The position numbers were made by a program, and so were the translations under genes. Shown piece by piece: positions 38,901 through 45,618 of a DNA stretch of 64,000 nt. The stretch is from Breznakiella homolactica (GTDB lineage Bacteria; Spirochaetota; Spirochaetia; Treponematales; Breznakiellaceae). Location of the stretch: assembly GCF_016616095.2 (NCBI RefSeq), contig NZ_CP067089.2:3906001-3970000 (forward strand). Reading direction: 5' to 3'. The notes under the pieces were generated by a model. It was not told the DNA's origin, ran no database searches, and saw only the letters and a list, made by a program, of their open reading frames with translations. The stretch's first letter is position 1; every line of letters starts with the position of its first letter.

Positions 38901-39900
38901 CTATGAGGGAGAGAGTAACCCGGGGTATGAGCAGGTGAGCCAGTACTGGTACCATGGGGATCACTTGGGGAGCGCCCAGGCGGTGACGGACTACAATGGG
39001 GTGATGTATGAACGGCTTGAATACACGCCGTATGGGGAGGTATGGATCGAGGAACGGGGGAATGGCGAGGAAGGGTTACCGTTCCGGTTTACGGGAAAGG
39101 AGATGGACGAGGAGACGGGGTTATATTACTATGGAGCGAGGTATCTTGATCCGAAGATGAGCCGGTGGCTGTCTACAGATCCGGCGATGGGTGAGTATGT
39201 GCCGGGGGCGCCGGTGAATGAGGAGGTGCGGAAGCGGAACGGTAACTTACCGGGAATGGGTGGGGTGTATAACTATGTGAATCTGCATACCTACCACTAT
39301 GCGGGGAATAATCCGGTTAAGTACACTGATCCTGATGGGATGGAGATTAAGTGGGCTCGAGGTGAGGGTGTTTCAGACAAGCAATTTGAACGAATTCAAA
39401 AAATTGCAGAACAGCTGAAAGCTTCTGGGACAGAAGCTGGAAATAGATTTTTAGAGATGGATAGTAATACCAAACATACGGTAACAATCCATGTAACTGC
39501 AGACTTGCTTTCTGAGCAAGGTGGGGGATATACAGTGGCAAATAGTGAATATGGTGCAAGAAATGAAACAATAGGTAGTGGTACTGATGTATATATTTCT
39601 GCAAAAGGACCCTTAATAAATAGAAATAAAGTACTAGGGGCTCGCCTAGCACATGAAGTATCAGGGCACGCATATGATAATTATAACGGGACTAGTATTT
39701 TTTATAGTTATCTTCCAGGACTTGACCGGGAGACTATTGGCAGAACTGCTGCAGAAGAATATGCAGTTGGTATAGAAAATGAGTATCGAGATTTCATAGG
39801 TCTAAAACAGAGGGATAGTTATTATATACCTGGCTATGGTAAACATATGCCAATGCCAATTTATGATGGTGCAACAGGCACATATTCGGTGAATAGATGA
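29977..39900 (+). CDS. Giant SpvB/FG-GAP/Rhs toxin with zinc-peptidase-like tip
   Basis: A 3307-residue secreted Tc/Rhs-type toxin. The order is: Sec signal peptide (~1-27); ZU5-like beta domain (~50-170); SpvB-like domain (~190-480); six FG-GAP/VCBS-type motifs D(L/I/M)(D/N)GDG at residues 552, 643, 1579, 1676, 1766 and 1919; a TcdB-middle-like region; many YD/RHS repeats (~2000-3050); the Rhs core end with 'FTGKEMDEETGLYYYGARY'; and DPDG (3118-3121), where the C-terminal tip begins. The 186-residue tip is AT-rich, unlike the rest. It carries HEVSGH (3226-3231), an HExxxH rather than HExxH arrangement, then 'AAEEYAVGIENEYR', so it is a probable metallopeptidase toxin. The stop overlaps the next start by 4 bp (ATGA). 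The full-length start and upstream exported genes make it the expressed copy of the array. Confidence 0.93.
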   Translation: MTGSRITAGILAVIYVGMLHPVWMYGETGPEPAAGVRLPGIVRESAAEVIAAEAGGIVRLGETEVAIPAGALERDTEIRITRLPVTEGTGEDLSNVTWGGGGYRFEPAGTQFKKAVQIRMAYDPGIGNNEESLENLYTYYYNTAGREWERLERVGLEEERHRIISETTHFTDMINGTITLPEGPGPLDFNINSIKNLEAANPGALVIPLDGLEGGSSGAAEFRLDVPVPSGRAGMQPRVAVVYSSGNGSGVMGKGFDLQYGSRITIDTRWGLPRYDGEDEYLLDGVKLSRSGVSGTTVTYRPERESGFELIERYGSGGAYYWVVTDRTGRRRTYGASAGSRIGRSAAERYVWELEEEQDVYGNTVTYEYRNDGNRLQIHRIRYTGNVKQGLTGLYTVEFGYTTGRTDVQTDGRGRYLSEQVLLLERITLAYDGQAVRSYYAEYGSNYFGIPELKRFGQEKTGATEADRYLWSYGFAFTEPEKNGETLVFFGAPEEWAMPNGLQVRQGVSGGGQSSVSAGGGVGTSVADVRGTGGLTLATGNGDAQSRQTLVDLDGDGRPDSIKKVGSRIEFYRNTGSGFVRTDDWPIVGGSIDMLEKERSSSTSLGKTVYAGAGALSSALEAGVSYSETDQDGWTDAKGGFVDIDGDGLVDYAEAGAGYYFKNTGRSFVRTAYTSNGVVIPPRADLLSEEQRTKYEEGYYQQSPLRSWRAPYTGSLEVRQTARTDPESPEPVSGDGITAKTYFGAAEQPEIRLKLEPGTETVSDTRQYEARERESIYFLGDPGTDTRGDTILWDITLRYENIRYFADMDKGNVYLPPKTITDAGFGSGYGSTKLPDIYELIYTESSSDDGDDGTTYTCTLKSEWEREAGSEYYTVAAQLVKDKWFIPGWMSPAGFAILWNHTETDEEKITLCSLYGYDPGKNRYYFNENSRIRLGSTWESQARVIQTLIEKRCTEAEVRALAYYTMPWGQTILPAGIHGKLGYEQSGAKKDHERQAGNPGYVHGSGDVLDLDIYEGKLLQIDLVPPYAVRHGGEVFGYGSVTRDGENVSVDIPITQQITVQGVPTESLLYTQGYTYTNYEGAGKIITAAELDAIWADLRGPEYDSRHSRWQSLTYAELTDVMNGAAVADAAVFRAAYDRIVPDAYAATPELAPDTECTFIQKSLSDAERTEVDGVLKGYSWNGFMATDVPFYVRGGSPGIYVMTGDWNDIVDMKDSARENYFNGKSAEEKARYELLYDRIIHYSAVLHLESWRTVQRSIRYYADSRYGVSAEPIKVSYLSDDGETYLNTYINLGGMKLEWNSGDDFSTANAAVPPYSVTIHKKLGEDEDSTVEPEVVDVLYGGVHSWYYGIWVGDQAKNRFSEARLYQQRNENSIISEEEAEAKRTFYNKKKENLENNPQLDDTAEIIFLPVSTRKDEHNQNMISRDDDSGRAITDGTLIGPISNIVTNEMVESSNGTVTVQPADKEFCPYIQGTRVHTNRVGGTSYYDIPGMTNELGGSEFTMVNIQESVNTGTDTVYNASLKLPDLPFSDWINIFRTITLYVEKLRSLGNILALGLGGSNSWGTNAGTTVMRQSVQDINGDGIADVLQYTNGGIRVTPGGREGYTGSYPMANGKELSKNTNTLTIYGAAINPSGSAKVGVSPSGRITDITVTGSAGTGYTGSEGTSIQEAALMDINGDGLPDYVSGSTVRLNLGDGFSDSRSIGAQLRSSTVQSIGGSFSLSSSGGGKSSNSTANGSSTGFSLGVGGAINYSVTGTETTVMMMDINGDGLPDKVRKDGSSNTMTVQFNLGKSFSSPRTVEARDWGLGSADKNAIDTKTDGNLLYGAIENLPVIGSLLASTSMFDPSSGNYANPYSSSGKLNSLELSTSVSLGISGSLNANINIPIQILWLTINITTAYGGGVNAGTNLTGISVRTMDMDGDGLPDRVLRIPGSEKIYVQRNLGGEVGLLKAIDLPQGGRTELAYEWIYGTTAAPQTRCVLREVVTTDGTGQGIKGMPEGAHRYTVRYQYSADGYYDRAVKEFYGYETVTETRYRDEGAVQADTIKTTVYYNDAYYRKGMVKQVTLQNAEGTVRRTTEYHIDAAPFARILSEDTELREQDGSTVTTKTEYTYETVQGYGYGNVIRMVETGGPGTNPIRAEISYNHSLSGYLHAHPAEIKVYGGANSLLRWRTAEYDTETGALKKITQYQDRNGTGKSVSTVDWDGYGNLRKITDPNGAWIQYSYDGDYTNAGEADSKKQYQYPVRIERGGTGTGTYTSTIGWDKRYGLRTLEVDENGNRMEYVPDEYGRLAEVWSPYDHGGSTPAVRYQYSTEAGTNWYAVTENRIRYDLTDNPSYDPVMVTVVMLDGLGRGLITAKNGEYRADNGTDISGWNVSGLASYDGKGRTIAEGQIRFIAGNLETLLANPLSDSLKNPVRTTYDGLDRPVVIEFPDPSGPARQYTAYGIGNGLSYAVTTDPKGNATREERDSRGNILTVTKIDQQNTILTRATYEYNELGEMLRALDYNGNPLTVEYDLLGRRTAMQSRDMGRKEYHYDNAGNLVLETDTVLRDQGMKIEYEYDGLNRLTAIQYPSDVSGRTKYWYGLPGAGSNSAGRVTKIEDASGSITYTYGKLGQVVEETRTIGLLPASRNETKTKSMAYAGNYLGQMERIEYPDGEVVRYEYNSGGQIRSVTGKRGVTTYPYVKDIGYDEYGQRRYIRYGNDVETWYTYQAERRWLDGIETKLGIGSAQQYQNITYDFDTVGNVKGYENRNSTYSTAQSYEYDNLYQLTKVTGTSTNELGTRYEATYQQTYRFNEIGNMVNKKSVSGVSNGSGIGSNLNYEQSYQYYDGYAHRVERIGNRYYQYDGNGNVVIERDNGHAEIVVTDHPVYEDGHLQYTEYGFALQQPGVGTGSESVYQRVYTWNERNQLLGSKDNRYTVQYRYGADGERVVKYVEESGKHTLYYNRMWQMNSDGQGWRQSKHVYVGDTRVVTKRNYEGESNPGYEQVSQYWYHGDHLGSAQAVTDYNGVMYERLEYTPYGEVWIEERGNGEEGLPFRFTGKEMDEETGLYYYGARYLDPKMSRWLSTDPAMGEYVPGAPVNEEVRKRNGNLPGMGGVYNYVNLHTYHYAGNNPVKYTDPDGMEIKWARGEGVSDKQFERIQKIAEQLKASGTEAGNRFLEMDSNTKHTVTIHVTADLLSEQGGGYTVANSEYGARNETIGSGTDVYISAKGPLINRNKVLGARLAHEVSGHAYDNYNGTSIFYSYLPGLDRETIGRTAAEEYAVGIENEYRDFIGLKQRDSYYIPGYGKHMPMPIYDGATGTYSVNR
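38304..39338 (+). repeat. Rhs core 3' segment shared with downstream cassettes
   Basis: This part of the giant gene recurs, nearly identical at DNA level, at 41278-42303, from its base ~38690 at 43490-44115, and from ~39086 at 45619-45850. All copies end at the D-P-D/T-G codons, after which the toxin tips are unrelated. It is the obvious homology for tip exchange. Confidence 0.9.
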
Positions 39901-40433
39901 AAAAGTATGTTCAGATATTATGTATAATGATTATGGGGCAAAGCTTGCTTAGTGCACAAAATGTGTATGAAGTAAACTTTGTGGAAAAGGATTTTTTCTA
40001 TAAATTATCTTTGCCATATCAGTGTAATGAAAGACTTTCTAAGATATTTACTGACGATACAACTCTTGCAATCAATATAAAAGAGATGTTAGTTGATGGA
40101 GAGCTAATTTTTCCACAATCTGATGGTATTTTAAGAGAGTTTATTCCTAAAATAAAAACTCGAAGAACAAGAAGAAATGAATCAATTTTTTATATTACTA
40201 TGACTTGGCTTCCAACTAATACAAATGATATGAGGCATATAGTTTGGAACAATTTGAGGAGTTCATATAGTTATATGATACCAGAGGGGAGTAAAACTTT
40301 ATTGATTCTTTATAATGTAATATTGCCATTTCCATTCGCTAATGTGGAAAAATTAATAAATAATCAAATTCCAGAAGGTTTTTTTACGGAAGATTATTTG
40401 GTAAAAGTAAATTTAGATAATGTTTTTAAATAA
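39897..40433 (+). CDS. Putative periplasmic immunity protein for the active Rhs tip
   Basis: A 178-residue protein of no recognised family. The N-terminus 'QILCIMIMGQSLLSAQ' is a signal peptide, so it should work outside the cytoplasm. The start overlaps the Rhs stop by 4 bp (ATGA), and the gene is AT-rich like the toxin tip. Position and coupling make it the presumed immunity to the HExxxH tip (inference). Confidence 0.7.
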   Translation: MKKYVQILCIMIMGQSLLSAQNVYEVNFVEKDFFYKLSLPYQCNERLSKIFTDDTTLAINIKEMLVDGELIFPQSDGILREFIPKIKTRRTRRNESIFYITMTWLPTNTNDMRHIVWNNLRSSYSYMIPEGSKTLLILYNVILPFPFANVEKLINNQIPEGFFTEDYLVKVNLDNVFK

Positions 40434-40821
40434 TAAGAATTCAATCTTTTTATTTTTAGTACTTTTATTATATTATTCGATTTTTTTATTTGGAATCATG
40501 TATTGGTATAGATCTTTGCATGATGAAATATTTGTTTTTCTAGTTTCAATAACAATATTATCCATTATAGGATCATGTATTCTTTTAAAGAATAGTACTT
40601 TCTCGAAAAAAAATATTTTGATATATTTTTTATATATAGTTATAATAACAGTACTTAGTATGTGGATTGCATCAGTAGCTTATTCAAAAGAATTATTATA
40701 TTTCTTTACACTCATTGATAGCTTTCGTTCTTTTATGTTTTTTCTGGTTTTCTTATTAATTTCAATGGTTTTGCACATTCCTATTTTATTAATTTATATT
40801 ATTCGTACTCGAAAGAGTTAA
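40420..40821 (+). CDS. Small integral membrane protein, possible second immunity factor
   Basis: A 133-residue protein that is almost entirely hydrophobic with four predicted membrane helices (~10-28, 38-57, 68-90, 105-130). It starts 14 bp before the stop of the previous gene, so the two are translationally coupled. It is very AT-rich. The family is not recognised. Location suggests it belongs to the toxin-immunity unit. Confidence 0.6.
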   Translation: MFLNNKNSIFLFLVLLLYYSIFLFGIMYWYRSLHDEIFVFLVSITILSIIGSCILLKNSTFSKKNILIYFLYIVIITVLSMWIASVAYSKELLYFFTLIDSFRSFMFFLVFLLISMVLHIPILLIYIIRTRKS

Positions 40822-40956
40822 GTGTGTGCAGCGAGCCCGAAGTGTCAGCAAATTAAGAAACAGTGAAAAAAGAAATAAAAAGAACTGAGAATGAGGCAGA
40901 GAAAAGTTATCTTAGGATCGAACTGAGGAAAAATTCTAAAATGATGTTTAGCAAGA

Positions 40957-41277
40957 GAGAGAAGATAGCAGCACCGTGAGAGCAGCAAACTACCCCAGGA
41001 ACCCGAAGAGGGGGTAGCGTAATAACTATTTTAGACACTGTCTAAAATAGTTATGAAGCGAGGGGGAGCCGCCCGCGCGGAAGGGCAGCATAGAGCAAGC
41101 AGAAGCAGACAGCACACGTGTGAAACAGTATCGCCGGGTGCCGCATGAAAACGGGGATGAGCGACTTTCGAGGCCGATAGGCCGACGAGGAGCCATCCCC
41201 ATTTTTATGCGGCAGGACCCGCAGGTACGGTAACCCGTGTGCTTACTGTATGTAGAGACTCTGTGCTCCCCCGCATA
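40957..41277 (+). ncRNA. Array element copy A (structured, HEARO/omega-RNA-like candidate)
   Basis: The best complete copy of a ~300-bp repeat. The 5' part 'aggaacccgaagagggggta' is followed by a 15-bp hairpin, taactattttagaca (41023-41037) with its complement (41039-41053), then 'gaagcgagggggagc'. A large branched domain is closed by gggggagc with gctccccc. Inside it agcacacg pairs with cgtgtgct, and a long arm ccgcatgaaaacggggatg (41141-41159) pairs with catccccatttttatgcgg (41194-41212). The element ends directly before ATGA (41278-41281), where Rhs coding sequence resumes. Insertion upstream of ATGA recalls HEARO RNAs, the guide RNAs of IscB-type nucleases. The strand and the identity are inferred; no nuclease gene is in the window. 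Confidence 0.55.
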
Positions 41278-41342
41278 ATGAGCTGGGGACGCGGTATGAG
41301 GCGACCTACCAGCAAACCTACCGGTTTAATGAAATCGGGAAC

Positions 41343-42821
41343 ATGGTAAACAAGAAGAGCGTGAGCGGGGTGAGCAACGGGAGCGGGATCGGGAGCAACC
41401 TGAACTACGAACAGAGCTACCAGTACTACGACGGGTACGCGCACCGGGTAGAACGGATCGGGAACCGGTATTACCAGTATGACGGGAACGGGAATGTGGT
41501 GATTGAGCGTGACAACGGGCACGCGGAGACGGTGGTGACGGACCACCCGGTGTATGAGGACGGCCACTTACAGTACACGGAGTACGGGTTTGCGCTGCAG
41601 CAGCCGGGGGTGGGGAACGGAAATGATTCGGTGTACCAGCGGGTGTATGCGTGGAATGAACGGAACCAGTTACTGAGCAGCAAGGACAACCGGTATACGG
41701 TACAGTACCGGTATGGGGCCGATGGGGAACGGACGGTTAAGTATGTGGAGGAGAGCGGGAAGCATACTTTGTACTACAACCGGATGTGGCAGATGAACAG
41801 TGACGGACAGGGGTGGCGTCAGAGTAAGCATGTGTATGTGGGAGACACCCGGGTGGTGACGAAACGGAACTATGAGGGAGAGACGAACCCGGGGTATGAG
41901 CAGGTGAGCCAGTACTGGTACCATGGGGACCACTTGGGGAGCGCCCAGGCGGTGACGGATTACAATGGGGTTATGTATGAGCGGCTGGAATACACGCCGT
42001 ATGGGGAGGTATGGATCGAGGAGCGGGGCAATGGGGAGGAAGGGTTACCGTTCCGGTTTACAGGAAAGGAGATGGACGAAGAGACGGGGTTATATTACTA
42101 TGGAGCGAGGTACCTTGATCCGAAGATGAGCCGGTGGCTGTCTACAGATCCGGCTATGGGTGAGTATGTACCGGGGGCGCCGGTGAATGAGGAGGTGCGG
42201 AAGCGGAACGGTAACCTGCCGGGGATGGGTGGGGTGTATAACTATGTAAATCTGCATACCTACCATTATGCGGCGAACAATCCGGTAAAGTACACAGATC
42301 CTACAGGGATGATGTCGGAATTTGATTCTACCTATAGATATTCAAATGATAAGAACGTAAAGGATGCTGCTTCTGTTGGATATGATACTCCTAGAGAAGC
42401 AGCTGTTGCAATGATAGATGCAATAAACCCAATATCAATCAAAGAAAATGTGGAATATGGAGGTGTAATAACAAAAAATCCTAAAGATGGAAAATATTAT
42501 GCATCAATACCAGTAACAGAAGATTCTAAAGAAGGTGTAGATCCATTTAGAAGTCAAAGAGGTCGTAAAGGTGACATTGTAGGTGATTATCACACGCATG
42601 GAGATTATTCAATTATTGATGCTGATGGTAACTATCAGGCAACTGGTGTAAGATTAACAGATCCAAGAAATGATGATTTTTCTGAAAAAGATTTGAAATC
42701 TTCATTTAGGGATGCAATGGATTCTAAAAATCCGAGAGAGTATCAGTCTTGGCTAGGGACTCCCAGAGGTATACAAGAATATCATCCTTATTCTAGAAGA
42801 ATAATACCACTTAGGCCATAA
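41343..42821 (+). CDS. Orphan Rhs cassette 1 with DUF4329-like tip
   Basis: A promoterless Rhs 3' fragment. Homology to the giant gene begins at 41278 (NELGTRYE...), immediately after element A. An in-frame stop lies inside the element at 41253-41255, and no start with a ribosome-binding site is evident; 41343 is only the first ATG. After 'YTDPTG' comes a 172-residue AT-rich tip with 'REAAVAMIDAINPISIKENVEYGG' and 'GDIVGDYHTHGDYS', the look of DUF4329 tips with an HxH metal-type motif. It is probably silent unless recombined onto the full-length gene. It is followed by its immunity-like gene at 42838. Confidence 0.8.
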   Translation: MVNKKSVSGVSNGSGIGSNLNYEQSYQYYDGYAHRVERIGNRYYQYDGNGNVVIERDNGHAETVVTDHPVYEDGHLQYTEYGFALQQPGVGNGNDSVYQRVYAWNERNQLLSSKDNRYTVQYRYGADGERTVKYVEESGKHTLYYNRMWQMNSDGQGWRQSKHVYVGDTRVVTKRNYEGETNPGYEQVSQYWYHGDHLGSAQAVTDYNGVMYERLEYTPYGEVWIEERGNGEEGLPFRFTGKEMDEETGLYYYGARYLDPKMSRWLSTDPAMGEYVPGAPVNEEVRKRNGNLPGMGGVYNYVNLHTYHYAANNPVKYTDPTGMMSEFDSTYRYSNDKNVKDAASVGYDTPREAAVAMIDAINPISIKENVEYGGVITKNPKDGKYYASIPVTEDSKEGVDPFRSQRGRKGDIVGDYHTHGDYSIIDADGNYQATGVRLTDPRNDDFSEKDLKSSFRDAMDSKNPREYQSWLGTPRGIQEYHPYSRRIIPLRP

Positions 42822-42837
42822 TTATGGAGGTGTTGCT

Positions 42838-43173
42838 ATGAAAAAATATATAATATATATAATCTTTTTTATTATGTCCTCTGAATTGTTTTCTGATGAA
42901 AAGATAATTCAAATATATGAACAAAAAAAAGAAACAATGTCTCTTATACAACTTGAAGATATAATAAAAACTTATAATGAAATAAGAACAAGAGGAATTG
43001 ATCTTACCGGTTACGAGGTTGTAATTGAAGAAGATGAGGAAAACTTATACATAACATATTATAAAAAAGATAGTAAATACCGAGGGAGGGGCTTCGCGCC
43101 TGGAGAGCCAGAAGTATTATATATAATTGATTTAAAAACACGGGAAATAAAAAATATATCTTATAGAGGATAG
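42838..43173 (+). CDS. Immunity-like protein for DUF4329-type tip
   Basis: A 111-residue protein with a signal peptide ('YIIFFIMSSELFSDE') and strong ribosome-binding site ggaggtg. It is nearly identical in its second half to the protein at 51875 and related to the broken gene at 48475 ('IDLTGYEVVIEEDEENLYITYY'), so a small family of paralogous immunity genes exists in the array. Function is inferred only from its place after a toxin tip. Confidence 0.7.
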   Translation: MKKYIIYIIFFIMSSELFSDEKIIQIYEQKKETMSLIQLEDIIKTYNEIRTRGIDLTGYEVVIEEDEENLYITYYKKDSKYRGRGFAPGEPEVLYIIDLKTREIKNISYRG

Positions 43174-43489
43174 AGAAGACGACACCACAGTGAGAACAGC
43201 AACCTACCCCAGGAACCCGAAGAGGGGGTAGCGTAATACTAATTTAGGCAAAGCCTAAATTAGTATGAAGCGAGGGGGAGCAGCCCGCGCGGACGGGCAG
43301 CATAGAGCGAACAGAAGCAGAAAGCACACGTGAGTGGTGGTATCGCCGGGTGCCGCATGAAAACGGGGATGAGCGACTTTCGAGGCCGATAGGCCGACGA
43401 GGAGCCATCCCCGTTTTCATGCGGCAGGACCCGCAGATACAGTAGCCCGTGTGCTTTCTGTGTATAGAGACTCTGTGCTCCCCCGCATA
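43174..43489 (+). ncRNA. Array element copy B
   Basis: A full-length copy. The variable hairpin is atactaatttaggc (43236-43249) with its complement (43253-43266), a different sequence from copy A but equally perfect pairing at the same place. The arms cagaaagcacacg and cgtgtgctttctg pair perfectly. It ends 'cccccgcata', directly before ATGA (43490-43493), where Rhs coding resumes at a different codon than after copy A. Confidence 0.55.
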
Positions 43490-43506
43490 ATGAACGGAAC
43501 CAGCTG

Positions 43507-44670
43507 TTGGGCAGCAAGGACAACCGGTATACGGTACAGTACCGGTATGGGGCCGATGGGGAACGGACGGTTAAGTATGTGGAGGAGAGCGGGAAGCATA
43601 CTTTGTACTACAACCGGATGTGGCAGATGAACAGTGACGGACAGGGGTGGCGTCAGAGTAAGCATGTGTATGTGGGAGACACCCGGGTGGTGACGAAACG
43701 GAACTATGAGGGAGAGACGAACCCGGGGTATGAGCAGGTGAGCCAGTACTGGTACCATGGGGACCACTTGGGGAGCGCCCAGGCGGTGACGGACTGCAAT
43801 GGGGTGATGTATGAGCGGCTTGAATACACGCCGTATGGGGAGGTATGGATCGAGGAGCGGGGCAATGGGGAGGAAGGGTTACCGTTCCGGTTTACGGGAA
43901 AGGAGATGGACGAGGAGACGGGGTTATATTACTATGGAGCGAGATACCTAGATCCGAAGATGAGCCGGTGGCTGTCTGCTGACCCCGCTATGGGGGACTA
44001 TGTGCCGGGGCCTGGGATGAGTCCTGATAAGCTTTCTGGGTTGGGAGGTGTTTATAACGTGATAAATCTGCATACGTATCATTATGCGGCGAATAATCCA
44101 GTTAAATACACAGACCCTACTGGGAGAGAAGTTGAAATACTAGGTACTCCTGAATATATAGCAGAAGTTAATAGGTTATTAGAAGAAGCTGAATTAGCAT
44201 CCCCTGATTTTAAGAGTAAAATGAAGGAGTTAAGAGATAATAAAGAAATAAAAGTAACCATAAGAGCTCCAGAAACTCAAGCTGAAAAGAATGGCGGTTC
44301 ATCAACTCTTTATTCGGATGTTGAAGCTTTTGCGAATAATAGACCAAGTGGGTCTGAAATAGTGTTTGATCCAAGCAAAACAGTGTATGATACTAATACA
44401 AACTTCGCATTACCTCCAGTAACAGGTATTGCTCATGAAATTGGACATGCATACTTTAATATGAAAGGTGGATTTAATGGTAAAGCAAATGTATGGGACA
44501 TGAGTACTAATCCCCCAACATTTATTTATAATAAAGATTCAGAAAGTAATGCAATCAATTTTGAGAATGAAGTAAGATTGGCTCTCGGATTACCTTATAG
44601 ATCTAATTATGGTGGCTTCCCGGTTAATATTATGCCAGAGTCTATTATAAGATTAAGGATGAAGAATTGA
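43507..44670 (+). CDS. Orphan Rhs cassette 2 with M91-like zinc-peptidase tip
   Basis: A promoterless Rhs fragment whose homology to the giant gene begins at 43490 (NERNQLLGSKD). There is no credible start; the coordinate is the first TTG. After 'YTDPTG' the ~190-residue tip contains 'GIAHEIGHAYFNMKGG', a canonical HExxH zincin site, and later 'NFENEVRLALGLPYRSNYG', both resembling M91 (NleD-like) peptidase domains found as Rhs tips. The Rhs part is GC-rich and the tip AT-rich. It overlaps the following gene by 4 bases. Confidence 0.8.
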   Translation: MGSKDNRYTVQYRYGADGERTVKYVEESGKHTLYYNRMWQMNSDGQGWRQSKHVYVGDTRVVTKRNYEGETNPGYEQVSQYWYHGDHLGSAQAVTDCNGVMYERLEYTPYGEVWIEERGNGEEGLPFRFTGKEMDEETGLYYYGARYLDPKMSRWLSADPAMGDYVPGPGMSPDKLSGLGGVYNVINLHTYHYAANNPVKYTDPTGREVEILGTPEYIAEVNRLLEEAELASPDFKSKMKELRDNKEIKVTIRAPETQAEKNGGSSTLYSDVEAFANNRPSGSEIVFDPSKTVYDTNTNFALPPVTGIAHEIGHAYFNMKGGFNGKANVWDMSTNPPTFIYNKDSESNAINFENEVRLALGLPYRSNYGGFPVNIMPESIIRLRMKN

Positions 44671-45185
44671 AAAAAATAATTTTATTATTACTTATTAATC
44701 AATGGGTAGTATTTTCCATGGAATTACCAGAAACATATAAGTATACCAATTTATTTGGAGAACAAGTATCAATTGTAGATAAAGACTTTATAAATCATAT
44801 AGAGAAATATGAGAATAATTCTTTTGGTTATTTTTATGAATTTTCAATTTATGATTATATAACAGGAAATGTATTAGAACATATATTTATTGGAGTTAAT
44901 GATAAAGAAAATTGGATATACAAAAAAAGAAAGAATTGTATTTCTTTTGTTTCTGTATTTGAGTTAAATTATTTTAAGGCTTTTGCGGAAGATTTTTTGA
45001 GAATTCTTGATAAGAAAGAAATATCAGAATATTTACCTGGCAGTAGAAATGCAATGCCTTTATTTTTTATTATTAGATATGGAACAATTTATAATTATGA
45101 AATAATAATAACAAACTTATCTAATCTTAAAGAAGATGATTATCGCCTAAAATTATTTCTTGTTTTTAAAAAATTATTATTGTAG
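44667..45185 (+). CDS. Putative exported immunity protein for M91-like tip
   Basis: A 172-residue AT-rich protein starting with TTG that overlaps the toxin stop (TTGA). The N-terminus 'IILLLLINQWVVFSMELPE' is a likely signal peptide. The family is not recognised. Role inferred from coupling to the zinc-peptidase tip. Confidence 0.65.
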   Translation: MKKIILLLLINQWVVFSMELPETYKYTNLFGEQVSIVDKDFINHIEKYENNSFGYFYEFSIYDYITGNVLEHIFIGVNDKENWIYKKRKNCISFVSVFELNYFKAFAEDFLRILDKKEISEYLPGSRNAMPLFFIIRYGTIYNYEIIITNLSNLKEDDYRLKLFLVFKKLLL

Positions 45186-45321
45186 TGTCAACGGGCAAAG
45201 GATAAGAGCTGCAAGGAAGATAGTCATAGAGAGCAGAATAAGTAAAAGCGGGAATAAAATAAAGTAATGAATAAAAATGAGAAGTATGATATAGTGAGAG
45301 TAGTAAAAAGATCTTTGACAA

Positions 45322-45618
45322 GTGAGAGAAGGTGACCTCATGGAGGGACCCGAAGAGGGGGTAGCGTAATAACTATTTTAGACACTGTCTAAAATAGTTA
45401 TGAAGCGAGGGGGAGCCGCCCGCGCGGAAGGGCAGCATAGAGCGAACTAGAACAGCAAGCACACGTGTGAAACAGTATCGCCGGGTGCCGCATGAAAATG
45501 GGGATGAGCGACTTTCGAGGCCGATAGGCCGACGAGGAGCCATCCCCGTTTTTATGCGGCAGGACCCGCAGGTACAGTAGCCCGTGTGCTTGCTGTGCAT
45601 AGAGACTATGTGCTCCCC
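45322..45618 (+). ncRNA. Array element copy C
   Basis: The variable hairpin is identical to that of copy A (taactattttagaca arms). The 5' segment is altered ('gacctcatggagggacccgaag'). The closing arms cagcaagcacacg and cgtgtgcttgctg pair perfectly, again differing from A and B with compensation. The 3' end 'gctcccc' joins Rhs coding at 'tttacgggg', not at ATGA, so this junction was remade or trimmed. Confidence 0.5.
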
